A program made the translations under genes and the position numbers. Source: Cellulosimicrobium protaetiae (lineage in GTDB: Bacteria > Actinomycetota > Actinomycetes > Actinomycetales > Cellulomonadaceae). Taken from it: 64,000 nucleotides of DNA. The stretch is taken from the NCBI RefSeq assembly GCF_009708005.2, contig NZ_CP052757.1, positions 1,302,001-1,366,000 on the forward strand, given 5' to 3'. Positions within the stretch are counted from its first letter, which is position 1. Each line of letters begins with the position of its first letter. This document shows, piece after piece, positions 48,123 through 58,023 of the stretch. The notes under the pieces were generated by a model that saw nothing but the letters and a program-made list of their open reading frames with translations, was not told the DNA's origin and searched no databases.

Positions 48123-49439
48123 TCAGTCGCGGACGCTCGCCCGTTCGCCCAGGAAGTCCGCGACGATCGGGCCGAGCTGGTCGAACTCGATGAGGAACCC
48201 GTCGTGACCGAAGTCGCTGACCAGCGTCCGCAGCGGCTCCGCTCCAGGGATGCCGGCCGCGATCCGGGCGCAGTCCGCGGGCAGGAAGAGCCGGTCGGAG
48301 TCGACGGCGACGACGAGCGCGTGCGCCGTGACCTGCGCGAGCGCCGCTTCGACGCCGCCGCGGTCGCGGCCCAGGTCGTGCGTGAGCATCGACTCGGTGA
48401 GCACGACGTACGAGTTCGCGTCGAAGCGCCGCGCGAGCTTGTCGCCGTGGTGGTCGAGGTACGACTGCACGGCGTAGCGCCCGTCCGTGAACGGGTCCTC
48501 TCCGCCCTGCGGGAGGCGGCCGAACCGGTCGTCGAGCTCGCGCGCGGACCGGTACGTCGCGTGCGCGATCTGGCGGGCGATGCCGAGCCCGACGTGCGGG
48601 CCGTCGCCGTCCGCGGCGTCGTAGTAGTCCCCGCCCCGGTAGCCGGGGTCGGCGCGCACCGCGCCGAGCTGCGGGTGCGCCCAGGCGATCTGGTCGCCGG
48701 TGGTCTGGGCGGTCGTCGCGATGGCGGCGAGCGAGACGACGTCGATCCCCGACTCGGGCCCGAGCAGCGCCCACTCGAGGACGCGGTGCCCGCCCATCGA
48801 CGCGCCGACGACGAACGCCCACGACGTGACCCCGAGCGACCGCGCGAGCTCGATCTCGACGGCGACCTGGTCGCGCGTCGTGACGCGCGGGAAGCGGCTG
48901 CCCCAGGGGCGGCCGTCGGGAGCGGTGGACGCCGGGCCGGTGGTCCCCTGGCACCCACCGAGCACGTTGGGCGCGACGACGAACCAGCGGTCGGTGTCGA
49001 TCGGCGCGCCGGGCCCGACGAGGGACTGCCACCAGCCTGCGGAGGCGTGACCCTCTCCGGCGGGACCGCTCACGTGGGAGTCGCCCGTGAGGGCGTGCAG
49101 GACGAGGACGGCGTTGGAACCGTCCGGCGCGAGCGTGCCCCACGTCTCGTACGCGACGCGCACGTCGGGCAGCCGAGCGCCGGACTCGAGGTCGAACGTG
49201 CCGACGTCGGCGAACTGCCGCCCCCCGACGGGGTCACCCTCGCGCCAGGCACCCGTCGCCGGGACCGGCGGCTTCACCCGCGCGCGCGACGGCGAGACGC
49301 CGCGCCCCGCCGCGACGCCCGGCCGGGGGCCGCGCCAGGCGTCAGGAGCGGGGGAGGGAAGGTCGTCGTTCACAGGGCTCACCGTCGGCCACTGTACGGC
49401 CGGGGCGCGCAGGGCGCCCCGGCTGTCCAGATCCGTCAT
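48123..49439 (-). CDS. metX: Homoserine O-acetyltransferase MetX
   Basis: This 438-residue alpha/beta-hydrolase-fold acetyltransferase makes O-acetylhomoserine. Hallmarks are AVLVLHALTGDSHVSG, APNVLGGCQGTTGPAS, nucleophile elbow VGASMGGHRVLEWA, Asp in VAVDSDRLFLP and His in SDFGHDGFLIE. The N-terminus is about 60 residues longer than usual and low-complexity; a GTG at 49379 is an alternative start, but the ATG at 49439 follows GAGGA. It lies 44 bases after metY, and both act in methionine synthesis. Confidence 0.94.
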   Translation of the reverse strand: MTDLDSRGALRAPAVQWPTVSPVNDDLPSPAPDAWRGPRPGVAAGRGVSPSRARVKPPVPATGAWREGDPVGGRQFADVGTFDLESGARLPDVRVAYETWGTLAPDGSNAVLVLHALTGDSHVSGPAGEGHASAGWWQSLVGPGAPIDTDRWFVVAPNVLGGCQGTTGPASTAPDGRPWGSRFPRVTTRDQVAVEIELARSLGVTSWAFVVGASMGGHRVLEWALLGPESGIDVVSLAAIATTAQTTGDQIAWAHPQLGAVRADPGYRGGDYYDAADGDGPHVGLGIARQIAHATYRSARELDDRFGRLPQGGEDPFTDGRYAVQSYLDHHGDKLARRFDANSYVVLTESMLTHDLGRDRGGVEAALAQVTAHALVVAVDSDRLFLPADCARIAAGIPGAEPLRTLVSDFGHDGFLIEFDQLGPIVADFLGERASVRD

Positions 49440-49483
49440 CGCTGTCCTCGTCGTGGTTCTGCCGCGCGTGCGGGCGCCGTCGC

Positions 49484-50821
49484 TCAGGCGTCCAGCGACG
49501 ACTTGGCGGCCGTGAACCCGAGCTCGAGGTCGGCGAGGATGTCGTCGACGTGCTCGATGCCGACCGCGAGCCGGACGAGGCCGGGCGTGACACCGGACTT
49601 CGCCTGCTCCTCGGGGCTGAGCTGGGCGTGGGTCGTCGACGCAGGGTGGATGACGAGCGAGCGCACGTCGCCGATGTTCGCGACGTTGGAGTGGAGCTGC
49701 AGGGCGGAGACGAAGGCCTGCCCGGCCTCGCTACCGCCGTCGAGCTCGAACGCGAGCACCGCGCCGGCGCCGCGGGGCAGGTACTTCTGTGCGTTGGCGT
49801 GCCACGGGCTCGACGCGAGCCCGGCGTAGTGCACGGTGCGGACGTCGTCGCGCGCCTCGAGCCACTCCGCGACCTTCTGCGCGTTGGCGACGTGACGCTC
49901 GACGCGCAGCGACAGCGTCTCGATGCCCTGCGCGATGAGGAACGCGTTGAACGGCGAGATCGCGGAGCCCAGGTCGCGCAGGAGCTGCACTCGCGCCTTG
50001 AGCACGTAGGCGAGGTTCGCGCCGAGGATGCCGTCCACCCCGAGGTCGCGCGCGTAGACGAGGCCGTTGTACGACGGGTCGGGCGTGTTGTAGTTCGGGA
50101 AGCGCTCCGGGTGTGCCGCGTAGTCGAAGGTGCCGCCGTCGACGATCACGCCGCCGATCGCGGAGCCGTGACCGCCCAGGTACTTCGTCGCCGAGTGCAC
50201 GACGACGTCCGCCCCGTGCTCGAGCGGGCGCAGCAGGTAGGGGGTCGCGACCGTGTTGTCGACGATCAGCGGGACACCCACCTCGTGCGCGACGGCCGCG
50301 ACGGCCTCGACGTCGAGGACGTCGGCCTGCGGGTTGGGGATCGTCTCGCCGAAGAAGAGCTTGGTGTTCGGGCGCACCGCGTCGCGCCAGGCCTGCGGGT
50401 CGTGCGGGTCGGCGACGAACGTCGTCTCGACGCCGAGCTTGGCGAGCGAGTACTGGAGCAGGTTGTAGGTGCCGCCGTACAGGCTCGGGGACGCGACGAC
50501 GTGGTCGCCCGCCTCCGCGACGTTGAGGATCGCGAACGTCGTCGCGGCCTGCCCGGACGCGAGGAGGAGCGCGCCGACACCGCCCTCGAGCGACGCGATG
50601 CGGTTCTCCACGACCTCCTGGGTCGGGTTGCCGATGCGCGTGTAGATGGGGCCGAGGTCCTTGAGCGCGAAGCGGTCGGCGGCCACGGACGCGTCGGGGA
50701 AGACGAACGACGTGGTCTGGTAGATCGGCAGCGCGCGGGCGCCGGTCGTGGGGTCGGCGGTCTGGCCGGCGTGGACCTGGCGCGTCTCGAAGGACCAGGC
50801 GGGGGCGTTCTCGGTGCTCAC
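49484..50821 (-). CDS. metY: O-acetylhomoserine sulfhydrylase MetY
   Basis: This 445-residue PLP enzyme makes homocysteine from O-acetylhomoserine and sulfide. It shows FETRQVHAGQTADPTTGARA at the start, IYQTTSFVF, GQAATTFAILN, YGGTYNLLQY, the PLP lysine in HSATKYLGGHGSA, and the C-terminal GLVRLAVGIEHVDDI. Length matches the O-acetylhomoserine-specific subfamily. The GTG at 50821 follows AGGAG. It is the first gene of metY-metX; a 7-codon cysteine-containing leader ORF with its own promoter precedes it by about 190 bases. Confidence 0.95.
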   Translation of the reverse strand: MSTENAPAWSFETRQVHAGQTADPTTGARALPIYQTTSFVFPDASVAADRFALKDLGPIYTRIGNPTQEVVENRIASLEGGVGALLLASGQAATTFAILNVAEAGDHVVASPSLYGGTYNLLQYSLAKLGVETTFVADPHDPQAWRDAVRPNTKLFFGETIPNPQADVLDVEAVAAVAHEVGVPLIVDNTVATPYLLRPLEHGADVVVHSATKYLGGHGSAIGGVIVDGGTFDYAAHPERFPNYNTPDPSYNGLVYARDLGVDGILGANLAYVLKARVQLLRDLGSAISPFNAFLIAQGIETLSLRVERHVANAQKVAEWLEARDDVRTVHYAGLASSPWHANAQKYLPRGAGAVLAFELDGGSEAGQAFVSALQLHSNVANIGDVRSLVIHPASTTHAQLSPEEQAKSGVTPGLVRLAVGIEHVDDILADLELGFTAAKSSLDA

Positions 50822-51006
50822 GGTGCTCTCCTGCGGGTGGGTGGGGCGGGACGACGGCGCACGGCGCGCCGGGCGGACGGGTGCCGCGGGTGCGAGGGGA
50901 GCCGGGGATCCGACCGTCCACCGCGGCGGGTGGCGCACGCGGGACGGGATGCCACGGCGAGGACGTCGTCGACGACGGCTCGCGGGCAGGCGAACGTGCG
51001 CTGGGG

Positions 51007-51030
51007 TCAGCGACACATTCGACGGGACAT
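51007..51030 (-). CDS. Putative leaderless leader peptide MSRRMCR upstream of metY
   Basis: ATG at 51030 opens a seven-codon frame ending in TGA, peptide MSRRMCR. The -10 TAGCCT (51043-51038) ends seven bases before the ATG, so the transcript should begin at the ATG; a weak -35 CTGTCG lies 18 bases further up. A Cys codon next to the stop, ahead of sulfur amino-acid genes, resembles the cysteine-responsive leader peptides described for actinobacteria. Too short to prove from sequence alone. Confidence 0.4.
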   Translation of the reverse strand: MSRRMCR

Positions 51031-51037
51031 GCTCGTG

Positions 51038-51088
51038 AGGCTAGGCGTGTTCCGCGCGCGCCGACAGGGGCGTCTCGCGATGCGAGAC
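51038..51088 (-). promoter_or_regulatory. metY promoter candidate with upstream palindrome
   Basis: On the minus strand CTGTCG (51067-51062), an 18-base gap and TAGCCT (51043-51038) form a candidate promoter. The perfect palindrome GTCTCGC-GAT-GCGAGAC (51072-51088) lies directly upstream and could bind a methionine or sulfur regulator. The rest of 50822-51198 holds no gene, and I see no SAM-riboswitch core. Confidence 0.4.
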
Positions 51089-51198
51089 CACATCCTGAGA
51101 AGGTTCCGGCTCCTCCGATGGCGCATCCGGGGCGAACTGGGCAGACTCGTGCGGGTGCTGTCAACGGGACACGCCGAGCGGACTGCCGAGGAGGTGCG

Positions 51199-52614
51199 AT
51201 GAGCGACGAGATCCGGGTGCGGGCGAGCGGTCCCGGCGCTGCGCCACGTCGTCGCCCTGCACGTCGACGCCTCGTCCCCGCGGGGGTCGCGGGAGCCCTC
51301 GCGCTGCTGCTCACCGTCGGGCTCGCGCCCTCCGCGTCGTCCGACCAGCCGTCGGACGACGACGTCCGCACGGCGCGCGAGGCCGTGGACGGTGCGGCCC
51401 GTGACGTCGCGGCGGTCGAGGGCGAGCTCGCCGGGCTCCGCGACCGCAGGGCCGCCGCGGAGGCGGCCGTCGAGACCGCCGCCGAGGAGTACGCCGCCGC
51501 GCAGGACGCGCTCACGACGGCGGACACCGAGGTCCGTGAGGCCCAGGAGGCGCTCACCACCGCGCAGGAGGACGAGTCCGACGCGCGGGCCGCGGTGGCC
51601 GCGCTGTTCCGCGCGTCCCGGCAGGGGTCCGCCGACCTCGACGCCCTCCGCGCCGTGCTCGACGCCGACGGCGTGGACCAGGTCGTCGAGCGGGAGAACG
51701 CCGAGCGCGTCGCCGGCCGCACCGCAGGACGCGCGGTCGACGCGCACGCGACGGCGCGCGCCGTCGCGGACACCGCACGCGCCCGGGCCGACGCGGCGCT
51801 CGCGCACCAGGCCGAGGTCGAGGACCGTGCGCGTGACGCGCTCGCCGCCGCCCAGGTCTCGTCCGACGCGCTCGACGACGCCGTGCAGGAGTCGGCGACC
51901 CGCCGGGAGTCGCTCCTCGCCGAGCTCGCCCGGGCGCGGGCCACGAGCGTCGACGTCGAGCGTCAGCGCCAGGACGCCCTCGACGCGCAGGCCGCGAGCG
52001 AGCGCGAGGCTGCCGCCCGGGCGCGCGTCGAGGCCCCGGCCTCGGGGACGCCGTCGGGCACGCCCGCGGCGCCGCCGACGAGCAACCCCGCGCCGGAGAA
52101 CCCCGCGCCTGCGCCCAACCCTGTTCCGAACCCCGCGCCCGACCCTGCACCCGCGCCGAACCCGGCGCCTGCCCCGAACCCGGCTCCCGCACCGACTCCC
52201 GACCCGCCGCCGGTCGTCACGCCACCCCCGGGGACGGGGGTCGGCAGCGCCGCGCAGGGCCAGGCCGCGGTCGCGTGGGCGCGCACCAAGGTCGGCGCCC
52301 CGTACGTGTTCGGCGGCACGGGACCGGGCTACGACTGCTCGGGTCTCACGTCGCGCGCGTGGGCGGCCGCGGGCGTCGACATCACCCGCACGTCGCGCTC
52401 GCAGTACCAGCGCGTGCAGAAGATCCCCTACGACCAGCTCCGGCCGGGCGACCTGATCTTCTACGCGAACGACACCTCGAACCCGTCGACGATCCGGCAC
52501 GTCGCGATGTACACCGGGAACGGCATGATGATCGAGGCCCGCCAGCCCGGCAGCCCCGTGCACGAGGTCGCGATGCGCTGGGCCGACGCGATGCCCTACG
52601 CCGGGCGTCCCTGA
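51199..52614 (+). CDS. NlpC/P60 family secreted peptidoglycan hydrolase
   Basis: This 471-residue exported protein has an N-terminal signal or anchor (VAGALALLLTVGLAP), a long coiled coil (about 50-270, Ala/Glu-rich heptads), a Pro-rich wall-spanning linker of NPAPAPNPAP type (300-345) and a C-terminal NlpC/P60 domain with Cys380 (GYDCSGLTSRAW) and His434 (RHVAMYTGNG). It resembles RipA/Cgp1735-type D,L-endopeptidases that cut peptidoglycan stems during division, with the coiled coil as autoinhibitory or FtsEX-contact region. GAGGAGG precedes the ATG at 51199. Confidence 0.93.
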   Translation: MSDEIRVRASGPGAAPRRRPARRRLVPAGVAGALALLLTVGLAPSASSDQPSDDDVRTAREAVDGAARDVAAVEGELAGLRDRRAAAEAAVETAAEEYAAAQDALTTADTEVREAQEALTTAQEDESDARAAVAALFRASRQGSADLDALRAVLDADGVDQVVERENAERVAGRTAGRAVDAHATARAVADTARARADAALAHQAEVEDRARDALAAAQVSSDALDDAVQESATRRESLLAELARARATSVDVERQRQDALDAQAASEREAAARARVEAPASGTPSGTPAAPPTSNPAPENPAPAPNPVPNPAPDPAPAPNPAPAPNPAPAPTPDPPPVVTPPPGTGVGSAAQGQAAVAWARTKVGAPYVFGGTGPGYDCSGLTSRAWAAAGVDITRTSRSQYQRVQKIPYDQLRPGDLIFYANDTSNPSTIRHVAMYTGNGMMIEARQPGSPVHEVAMRWADAMPYAGRP

Positions 52615-52699
52615 GCCATCGACCTTCCTCGGGATCGCACCTTGCTCGTCGCGTGACCGGTGCCCTACGGTTCCGTCATCCTGACCAGGAGGGGGATCC

Positions 52700-55600
52700 G
52701 TGAGCACTGCTGCGCACGAGCACACCGACCGATCGAGCGCACCGGGGTCACGGACCCGCATCCGGCGGCGGGTGCGACTGACGGCCCTCGCGACGGCCGC
52801 TCTCGTCGCGGTCGGGATCGTGCCGGGTCCGGCGACAGTGGTCGCCGCGGCCGAGCCCACGGAGGTCGTGGCGGTCCCGACGGTCCCCGGAGGACGCATC
52901 CAAGCATGGGGCGACCCGGAGCGACGGACGGCGGGCGAGCTCGACGTCCCGCCGCTCCCCGAGGGGCTGGACTACGTGGACGCGGCCGTCGGGCACGGGT
53001 TCGGCCTCGCGCTGCGCAGCGACGGCCAGGCGGTGTCGTTCGGCGCCTACAGAGGTTCGCCCGTCACGGTCCCGGCGCTGCCGGACGGTGTCCGGTACGC
53101 GGCGGTGGGAGCGGGGGAGCACGGCATCGCGTACTTCCTGACGACCGCTGGTGAGGTCGTCGTGGTCGGCGCGGGGCCGGACGGGGCAGGAGAGGACGCC
53201 GTCCCGCCCCTGCCGAGTGGCGTCTGGTACACGGAGGTCGCCGCCGCCTACAGGAAGTTCGCCGCGCTGCGCAGCGACGGGACGATCGCAGCCTGGGGAG
53301 ACGGCTCGACGGAGGTCCCGGCGCTGCCGGACGGGCTGCGCTACGTCGACCTCGTGGCGGGTGAGTACCACTTCCTCGCGCTGCGCTCCGACGGGCGCGT
53401 CGTCTCCTGGGGGACCCGCTCCTGCGGCGAGGGCGACCTGCCGGTGTCGGCGTCGACCCCGTACGTGGCTCTCTCGGCGGGGATGGACTCGTCCTTCGCG
53501 CTCCGCTCCGACGGCTCGCTCGTGCGGCGCGGATGCGGTGCTTCCGTCGTCCAGGACGGCCCCGTGCTCGACCCGGGTGAGCGCTCCGTCGCCGTCACGG
53601 CCACGTACCGCCACGGCTTCGTCGTCACGGACCAGGGCAGGCTGCTCTCGTGGGGTACGCCGCTCTACGGGTACTCCGTCCCCGAGCGTCCGGCGGGCGA
53701 GTCGCCCGTGGTCGACGTCGCGGCGCAGGCCTGGGGACTGGCGGCTGCCGAGAGCCTCGTCCTGACGCTGACCGCTCCGGAGCCCGCGACCGTGCCGGAC
53801 GCCCCGGTACCGGACGAGCTTCGCCCCGGTGCTGCGGGCGTCGTCGTGTGGGGAGCGCGGCCCGAGGGGGAGCTCCCGCCGCCGCTGCCGACGGGCGTCC
53901 GCTACACCGGCGTGAGCGTCGGACCGGAGCAGGTCGTCCTGGTCCGCTCGGACGGCGGGGCGGAGGGATACGGCGACGACGCGGCAGGCGGGAGCAGCAT
54001 CAGGGTCCCGACGCGGAGCCGCGTCGTGGACGTCTCCGCCGGAACGACGCACGCCGCGTTCATCACGGTGCGTCCGGGTGGACCCCCGGAGACCTACCTC
54101 TCCTTCCGCGGACACGGAAGCGATCAGGTGATGGCCGACGACGTCGCGGTCGAAGCGGGGGACGGCGTCTCGCTGCTGCTGTCGAGCGGGGGGGCGACGG
54201 ACAAGGGAGCCGTGTTCGTCCACGGCTCGTCCGCGTCCTCCTGGCTCCCGCTCCCGGAGCAGCCGGACCGGGTCCCGACGGTGGACGTGTCGCTCGGCAC
54301 CCGGCACGCGCTCCTGGCGCGGGCCGACGGGACCGTCGCCGGGTGGGGAGACCCGGTGGACGGCGCCACTGCCGCGCAAGCGCCGCCGACGGACCAGAAG
54401 TTCCTCCAGGTCGCCGCGGGCGACGGGTTCTCCCTCGCGCTGCTGTCGGACGGTGCGATCGTGGGCTGGGGCAGGAACACCCACGGGCAGGCCACGCCGC
54501 CCATGCCACCGCCGGGGGAGCGGTTCGTCGCCGTGGACGCCGGGCGCGACCACGCCGTCGCTCTCGCCTCCGACGGCTCGGTGGTCGCCTGGGGTCGTGA
54601 CGACGCGGGTCAGGCATCCGTCGAGGGCGCGCCGGCAGGCACTCGGTTCTCCGCGGTGTCCGCGGGCGGCGACACGACGGCCGCCATCGTCGGTGAGCAG
54701 GCAGAGGTGGAGCTGTCGGCACCCTCGCGCTGGCCGGCGGACGACCCGATCCCGCTGGCCGCCGACGTGCGTGCGGGTGGAGCCGCTGCGGAGGGCGAGG
54801 TGGCTTTCGTCGTCGACGGCCGGACCGTCGCCGTAGCGCCGCTGCGCGACGGGACCGCCGTCGTGCGGGCCTGGCCGGGGGCGACCGAGGCCCAGGGACG
54901 CTCCGTGCAGGCCGTCTATCTCGGGGCACCCGGGGTCGCGCCGCTCTCGGTGACAGCAGGCGTCGCCGTCGGGGCGCGTTCCGCGTCGCCGTCGGGAACG
55001 TCGTCGACCTCCTCCGTCGACCGCCTGCAGGGGAAGGATCGCTACGCGACGGCGGTAGCGGCGACGAACGGGCTCGACCCGGACATCCCCGTGCTGTACC
55101 TCGCATCGGGGGAGACGTTCGCCGACGCTCTCTCCGCCGCGCCAGCAGCCGCAGCGGGTGGCGGGGCGCTCCTGCTGACGCGTCGCGATGCGATCCCCGC
55201 CGAGGTCGAGGCGGAGATCCGGAGACTCGCGCCGCGACGGATCGTCCTCGTCGGCGGGACCGGTGCCGTGTCCGAGGCAGTCGAGACCCGGACGAGGACG
55301 CTCGCGCCCGTCGTCTGGCGTGCCTCGGGACGGGATCGGTACAAGACGTCGCTACGGGTCGCCGAGCACGCCTTCGGGACGCAGGTCGGTGGTGCGGTCG
55401 TCGCGGACGGAAGGTCGTTCCCCGACGCGTTGGCGGCCGGGGCGGCGGCCGGGGCGGCGGGGGTCCCGGTGATCCTCGTCCCCGGGAACTCGACGACCCT
55501 CGACCCCCTCGTCGGGCAGGCGCTCCGGACGCACGGTGTCCGGGGAGTGACCGTCGTCGGCGGCTCGGGCGCCGTGAGCCCGTCGCTGGAGCGAGACCTC

Positions 55601-55939
55601 CGCCAGGTTCCCGGAGTCGTCGGGACGGAGCGCCTGGGCGGACCGGATCGCTACGCTACGGCGGTGGCGATCAACGACGCGTACTTCGGCAGCTGGCACG
55701 ACCAGCGTGTCTGGTCGCCCCCGGCCGCCAATCTCGCGACGGGCTCCGACTTCCCCGACGCCCTCGCCGGCGCGGCGGCCGCCGGTCTCCGGCGCGAGCC
55801 GCTGTACGTCGTGCCCTCCGCCTGCGTGCCGGGCAGGACGCTGGACGCCCTCCGCGACACCGAGGTGCCGCTCGTGCGCCTGCTCGGGGGGACGGGCGTG
55901 CTGTCGCCCGCCGTGGCCGCGCTGGAGCCGTGCGCGTGA
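52700..55939 (+). CDS. Secreted RCC1-repeat protein with C-terminal CWB2 cell-wall-binding repeats
   Basis: This 1079-residue surface protein begins with a signal peptide (RLTALATAALVAVGIVPGP) and carries about ten RCC1-type blades (about residues 65-650; ALRSDGTIAAWGDGS, ALLSDGAIVGWGRNTHGQA), an Ig-like segment (670-760) and three CWB2 repeats (775-1079; VDRLQGKDRYATAVAA, TERLGGPDRYATAVAI). CWB2 repeats bind wall polymers non-covalently, so the beta-propeller is displayed outside. The GTG at 52700 follows AGGAGGGGGA. The stop overlaps the GTG of the next CWB2 gene by four bases. Confidence 0.9.
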   Translation: MSTAAHEHTDRSSAPGSRTRIRRRVRLTALATAALVAVGIVPGPATVVAAAEPTEVVAVPTVPGGRIQAWGDPERRTAGELDVPPLPEGLDYVDAAVGHGFGLALRSDGQAVSFGAYRGSPVTVPALPDGVRYAAVGAGEHGIAYFLTTAGEVVVVGAGPDGAGEDAVPPLPSGVWYTEVAAAYRKFAALRSDGTIAAWGDGSTEVPALPDGLRYVDLVAGEYHFLALRSDGRVVSWGTRSCGEGDLPVSASTPYVALSAGMDSSFALRSDGSLVRRGCGASVVQDGPVLDPGERSVAVTATYRHGFVVTDQGRLLSWGTPLYGYSVPERPAGESPVVDVAAQAWGLAAAESLVLTLTAPEPATVPDAPVPDELRPGAAGVVVWGARPEGELPPPLPTGVRYTGVSVGPEQVVLVRSDGGAEGYGDDAAGGSSIRVPTRSRVVDVSAGTTHAAFITVRPGGPPETYLSFRGHGSDQVMADDVAVEAGDGVSLLLSSGGATDKGAVFVHGSSASSWLPLPEQPDRVPTVDVSLGTRHALLARADGTVAGWGDPVDGATAAQAPPTDQKFLQVAAGDGFSLALLSDGAIVGWGRNTHGQATPPMPPPGERFVAVDAGRDHAVALASDGSVVAWGRDDAGQASVEGAPAGTRFSAVSAGGDTTAAIVGEQAEVELSAPSRWPADDPIPLAADVRAGGAAAEGEVAFVVDGRTVAVAPLRDGTAVVRAWPGATEAQGRSVQAVYLGAPGVAPLSVTAGVAVGARSASPSGTSSTSSVDRLQGKDRYATAVAATNGLDPDIPVLYLASGETFADALSAAPAAAAGGGALLLTRRDAIPAEVEAEIRRLAPRRIVLVGGTGAVSEAVETRTRTLAPVVWRASGRDRYKTSLRVAEHAFGTQVGGAVVADGRSFPDALAAGAAAGAAGVPVILVPGNSTTLDPLVGQALRTHGVRGVTVVGGSGAVSPSLERDLRQVPGVVGTERLGGPDRYATAVAINDAYFGSWHDQRVWSPPAANLATGSDFPDALAGAAAAGLRREPLYVVPSACVPGRTLDALRDTEVPLVRLLGGTGVLSPAVAALEPCA

Positions 55940-57953
55940 GCGGCCGTCGGTCCGGCCCATGGCGGATGGGTGCGGTGCTCACCGTGACGGCGCTTCTCGT
56001 GTCTCTGCTCGCTGCGCCGTCGACGGGCACGACGCCGGTCCCCCGGCGGTCGCGGCCCAGCAGCCCGCGACCGTCGCGGTCGACCGGCTGGCAGGTGCTG
56101 ACCGCTACGAGACGGCTCTGCGCGTCTCGCAGCAGCACGCCCCGGGCGTGCCGGTCGTCTACGTGGCGAGCGGCCTCTCGTATGCCGACGCGCTCAGCGC
56201 GGCGCCGGCCGCAGCCTACCGAGGCGGCCCGCTGCTGCTGACACCTCCTGGGCAGGCGCCCGGCAGCGTCGTGGAGGAGGTGCGCCGGCTTCGCCCAGGA
56301 CGGATCGTCATCGTTGGGGGGTACGGCGCCGTGACGCAGCACGTCCAGCTGCAGCTCGACGGGATCGCGCCGATCGACCGGGTGTCCGGCCGGGATCGCT
56401 ACGAGACGTCTCGAGCCGTCGTCTTCGACGCCTTCGGGGCGGCGATCTCCGATCCTGGCTACTCCCGCGTCGCGTTCCTCGCGACGGGGCGAGGGTTCGC
56501 GGACGCGCTCTCTGCCGCTGCGGTCGCAGGGGCGAACGGCGGGTTCGTGCTCCTCGTGGACGGTGACGCGCCTCTGACCGACGCCGCAGAGGGCGTGCTC
56601 GACGGCAACCACGTGACCAGGGTCGTCCTGGTGAGGGGCACCGGGGTGCTGAGCCAGGCGATCGAGGACGAGCTCTTGCTGAAGCGCTACGGGGCCGTCG
56701 GTAGGGTCGGGGGCAAGAACCGCTACGAGACCTCAGCCCTGCTCGGCACGTGGGGCTTTGCCGAGGCCCCGCGCGCCTACGTCGCGACCGGCACGGAGTT
56801 CGCCGACGCGCTGAGCGGTGCGGTGCACGCCGGGGCCGCCGACGCGCCCCTCCTCGTCACGCCACCCACGTGCCTGAGCGGTCCGGTCGTCGGGTCACTG
56901 CGGACGCTCGGCACGTCACGGCTCACACTGCTCGGCGGGAAGGGTGCGCTCGGGCCTCCCGTCGAGCGCCTCGAGCAGTGCGGGAGCGGGCGAGCGGTCC
57001 TCGATCCTCGTGCGGGTGCCGTCCCGTCGCCCCGGATCCCCACGATCGTGGAGCGCTACTCCCTCGGTGACCGCTACTCCGACGCCGTCGCGGTCTCCCG
57101 TAGGTACTTCCCCCACGGCGCCCGCGTCGTCCACGTGGTCGGAGAGCGACCGACCGCGGCCGCTCTCAGCGCGCCGGCGGCTGCCGCGGCGTACCCGGGC
57201 CCGCTCTTCGCCGTCCCGCGCGACTCCCTCCCCGCGGTCGTCCGGGACGAGATCGTGCGGCTCGGCGCGTCGCACGTCGTCGTCGTGGGCGGGACGGACG
57301 AGGTCTCCGACGCCGTGCTGAACGAGCTTCGAGCGCTCGTCTGGGGCGCGCGGCGTGTGTCAGGGCCGGACCCGGAGGCTGCGTCCCTCGCGGTGGCCAG
57401 CTCGGTGGGGCTCTCCGATCGGGTGGTCCTCGCGTCGGTCGACGCGCCGGGCGACGCTCTGGTGGCCTCTGCCCTCGCCGGGATCGAGGGCCGAGCCCGC
57501 TCGTTGTCGGTCCCGGTGATCCTGGTCGACGGGTCCGCACGGACCGCGCGCGGGGAGCTCGTCGATCGTCTGCGCACGGCCACCACGCGCTCGATCGTCG
57601 TCGTCGGCGACGAGGAGGCGATCGGGCAGGCCTTCCTCGACGACCTCACGGCGCGCACCAGTGCCACCGTCGAGCGCCGGATCACAGGTCGGGACGTCCA
57701 CGAGACCTCGTTGACCGCGGTGGAGCCTCACCTGGGAGACATCATCGGGGTGCCGACCGCGTCGGCGGACGCGCTGCCCGCCCTGACCGCGGGCATGCAT
57801 CTGGGCGCGAGCGTCGTCGTCCTGCCTTCCGACTGCGTCCCTCGTCGTCTGGGCTCCGCCTACGAGACGCTGGGCGACGGGGGCGTGCTCCGGTTGCACG
57901 GCGACGCGTCGCTCCTCGGGCCTGGGGTGGCGGCGCTCCTCCCCTGCCCGTGA
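55936..57953 (+). CDS. CWB2 cell-wall-binding repeat protein, frameshifted after the signal peptide
   Basis: The start region (GTG 55936, or ATG 55966) encodes a good signal peptide, MGAVLTVTALLVSLLAAPST, but this frame runs into nonsense and stops near 56241. From about 56044 the next frame encodes a full set of six CWB2 repeats (first VDRLAGADRYETALRV) to 57953. The switch falls at the five-C tract 56039-56043; one more C would join signal and repeats perfectly (TTPVPPAVAAQQ). This could be a sequencing error, a real mutation, slippage-based phase variation or ribosomal frameshifting. It is coupled to the RCC1/CWB2 gene by a GTGA overlap. Confidence 0.82.
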
Positions 57954-57956
57954 CCG

Positions 57957-58002
57957 ACGACGACGGCCGCCCACCTCGTGCGAGGTGGGCGGCCGTCGTC
58001 GT
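57957..58002. terminator. Bidirectional terminator
   Basis: Perfectly complementary 22-nt arms (57957-57978, 57981-58002) form a hairpin between the convergent CWB2 gene and ppa, able to stop both. Confidence 0.9.
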
Positions 58003-58023
58003 GCTGGGTCCTGCGACCGGGCG

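Noticed and set aside
50822-51198. SAM riboswitch upstream of metY
   Set aside because: No GGCAACC-type core, no SAM-IV pattern and no matching P1-P3 helices could be read in the minus strand; only a simple palindrome and a leader ORF.
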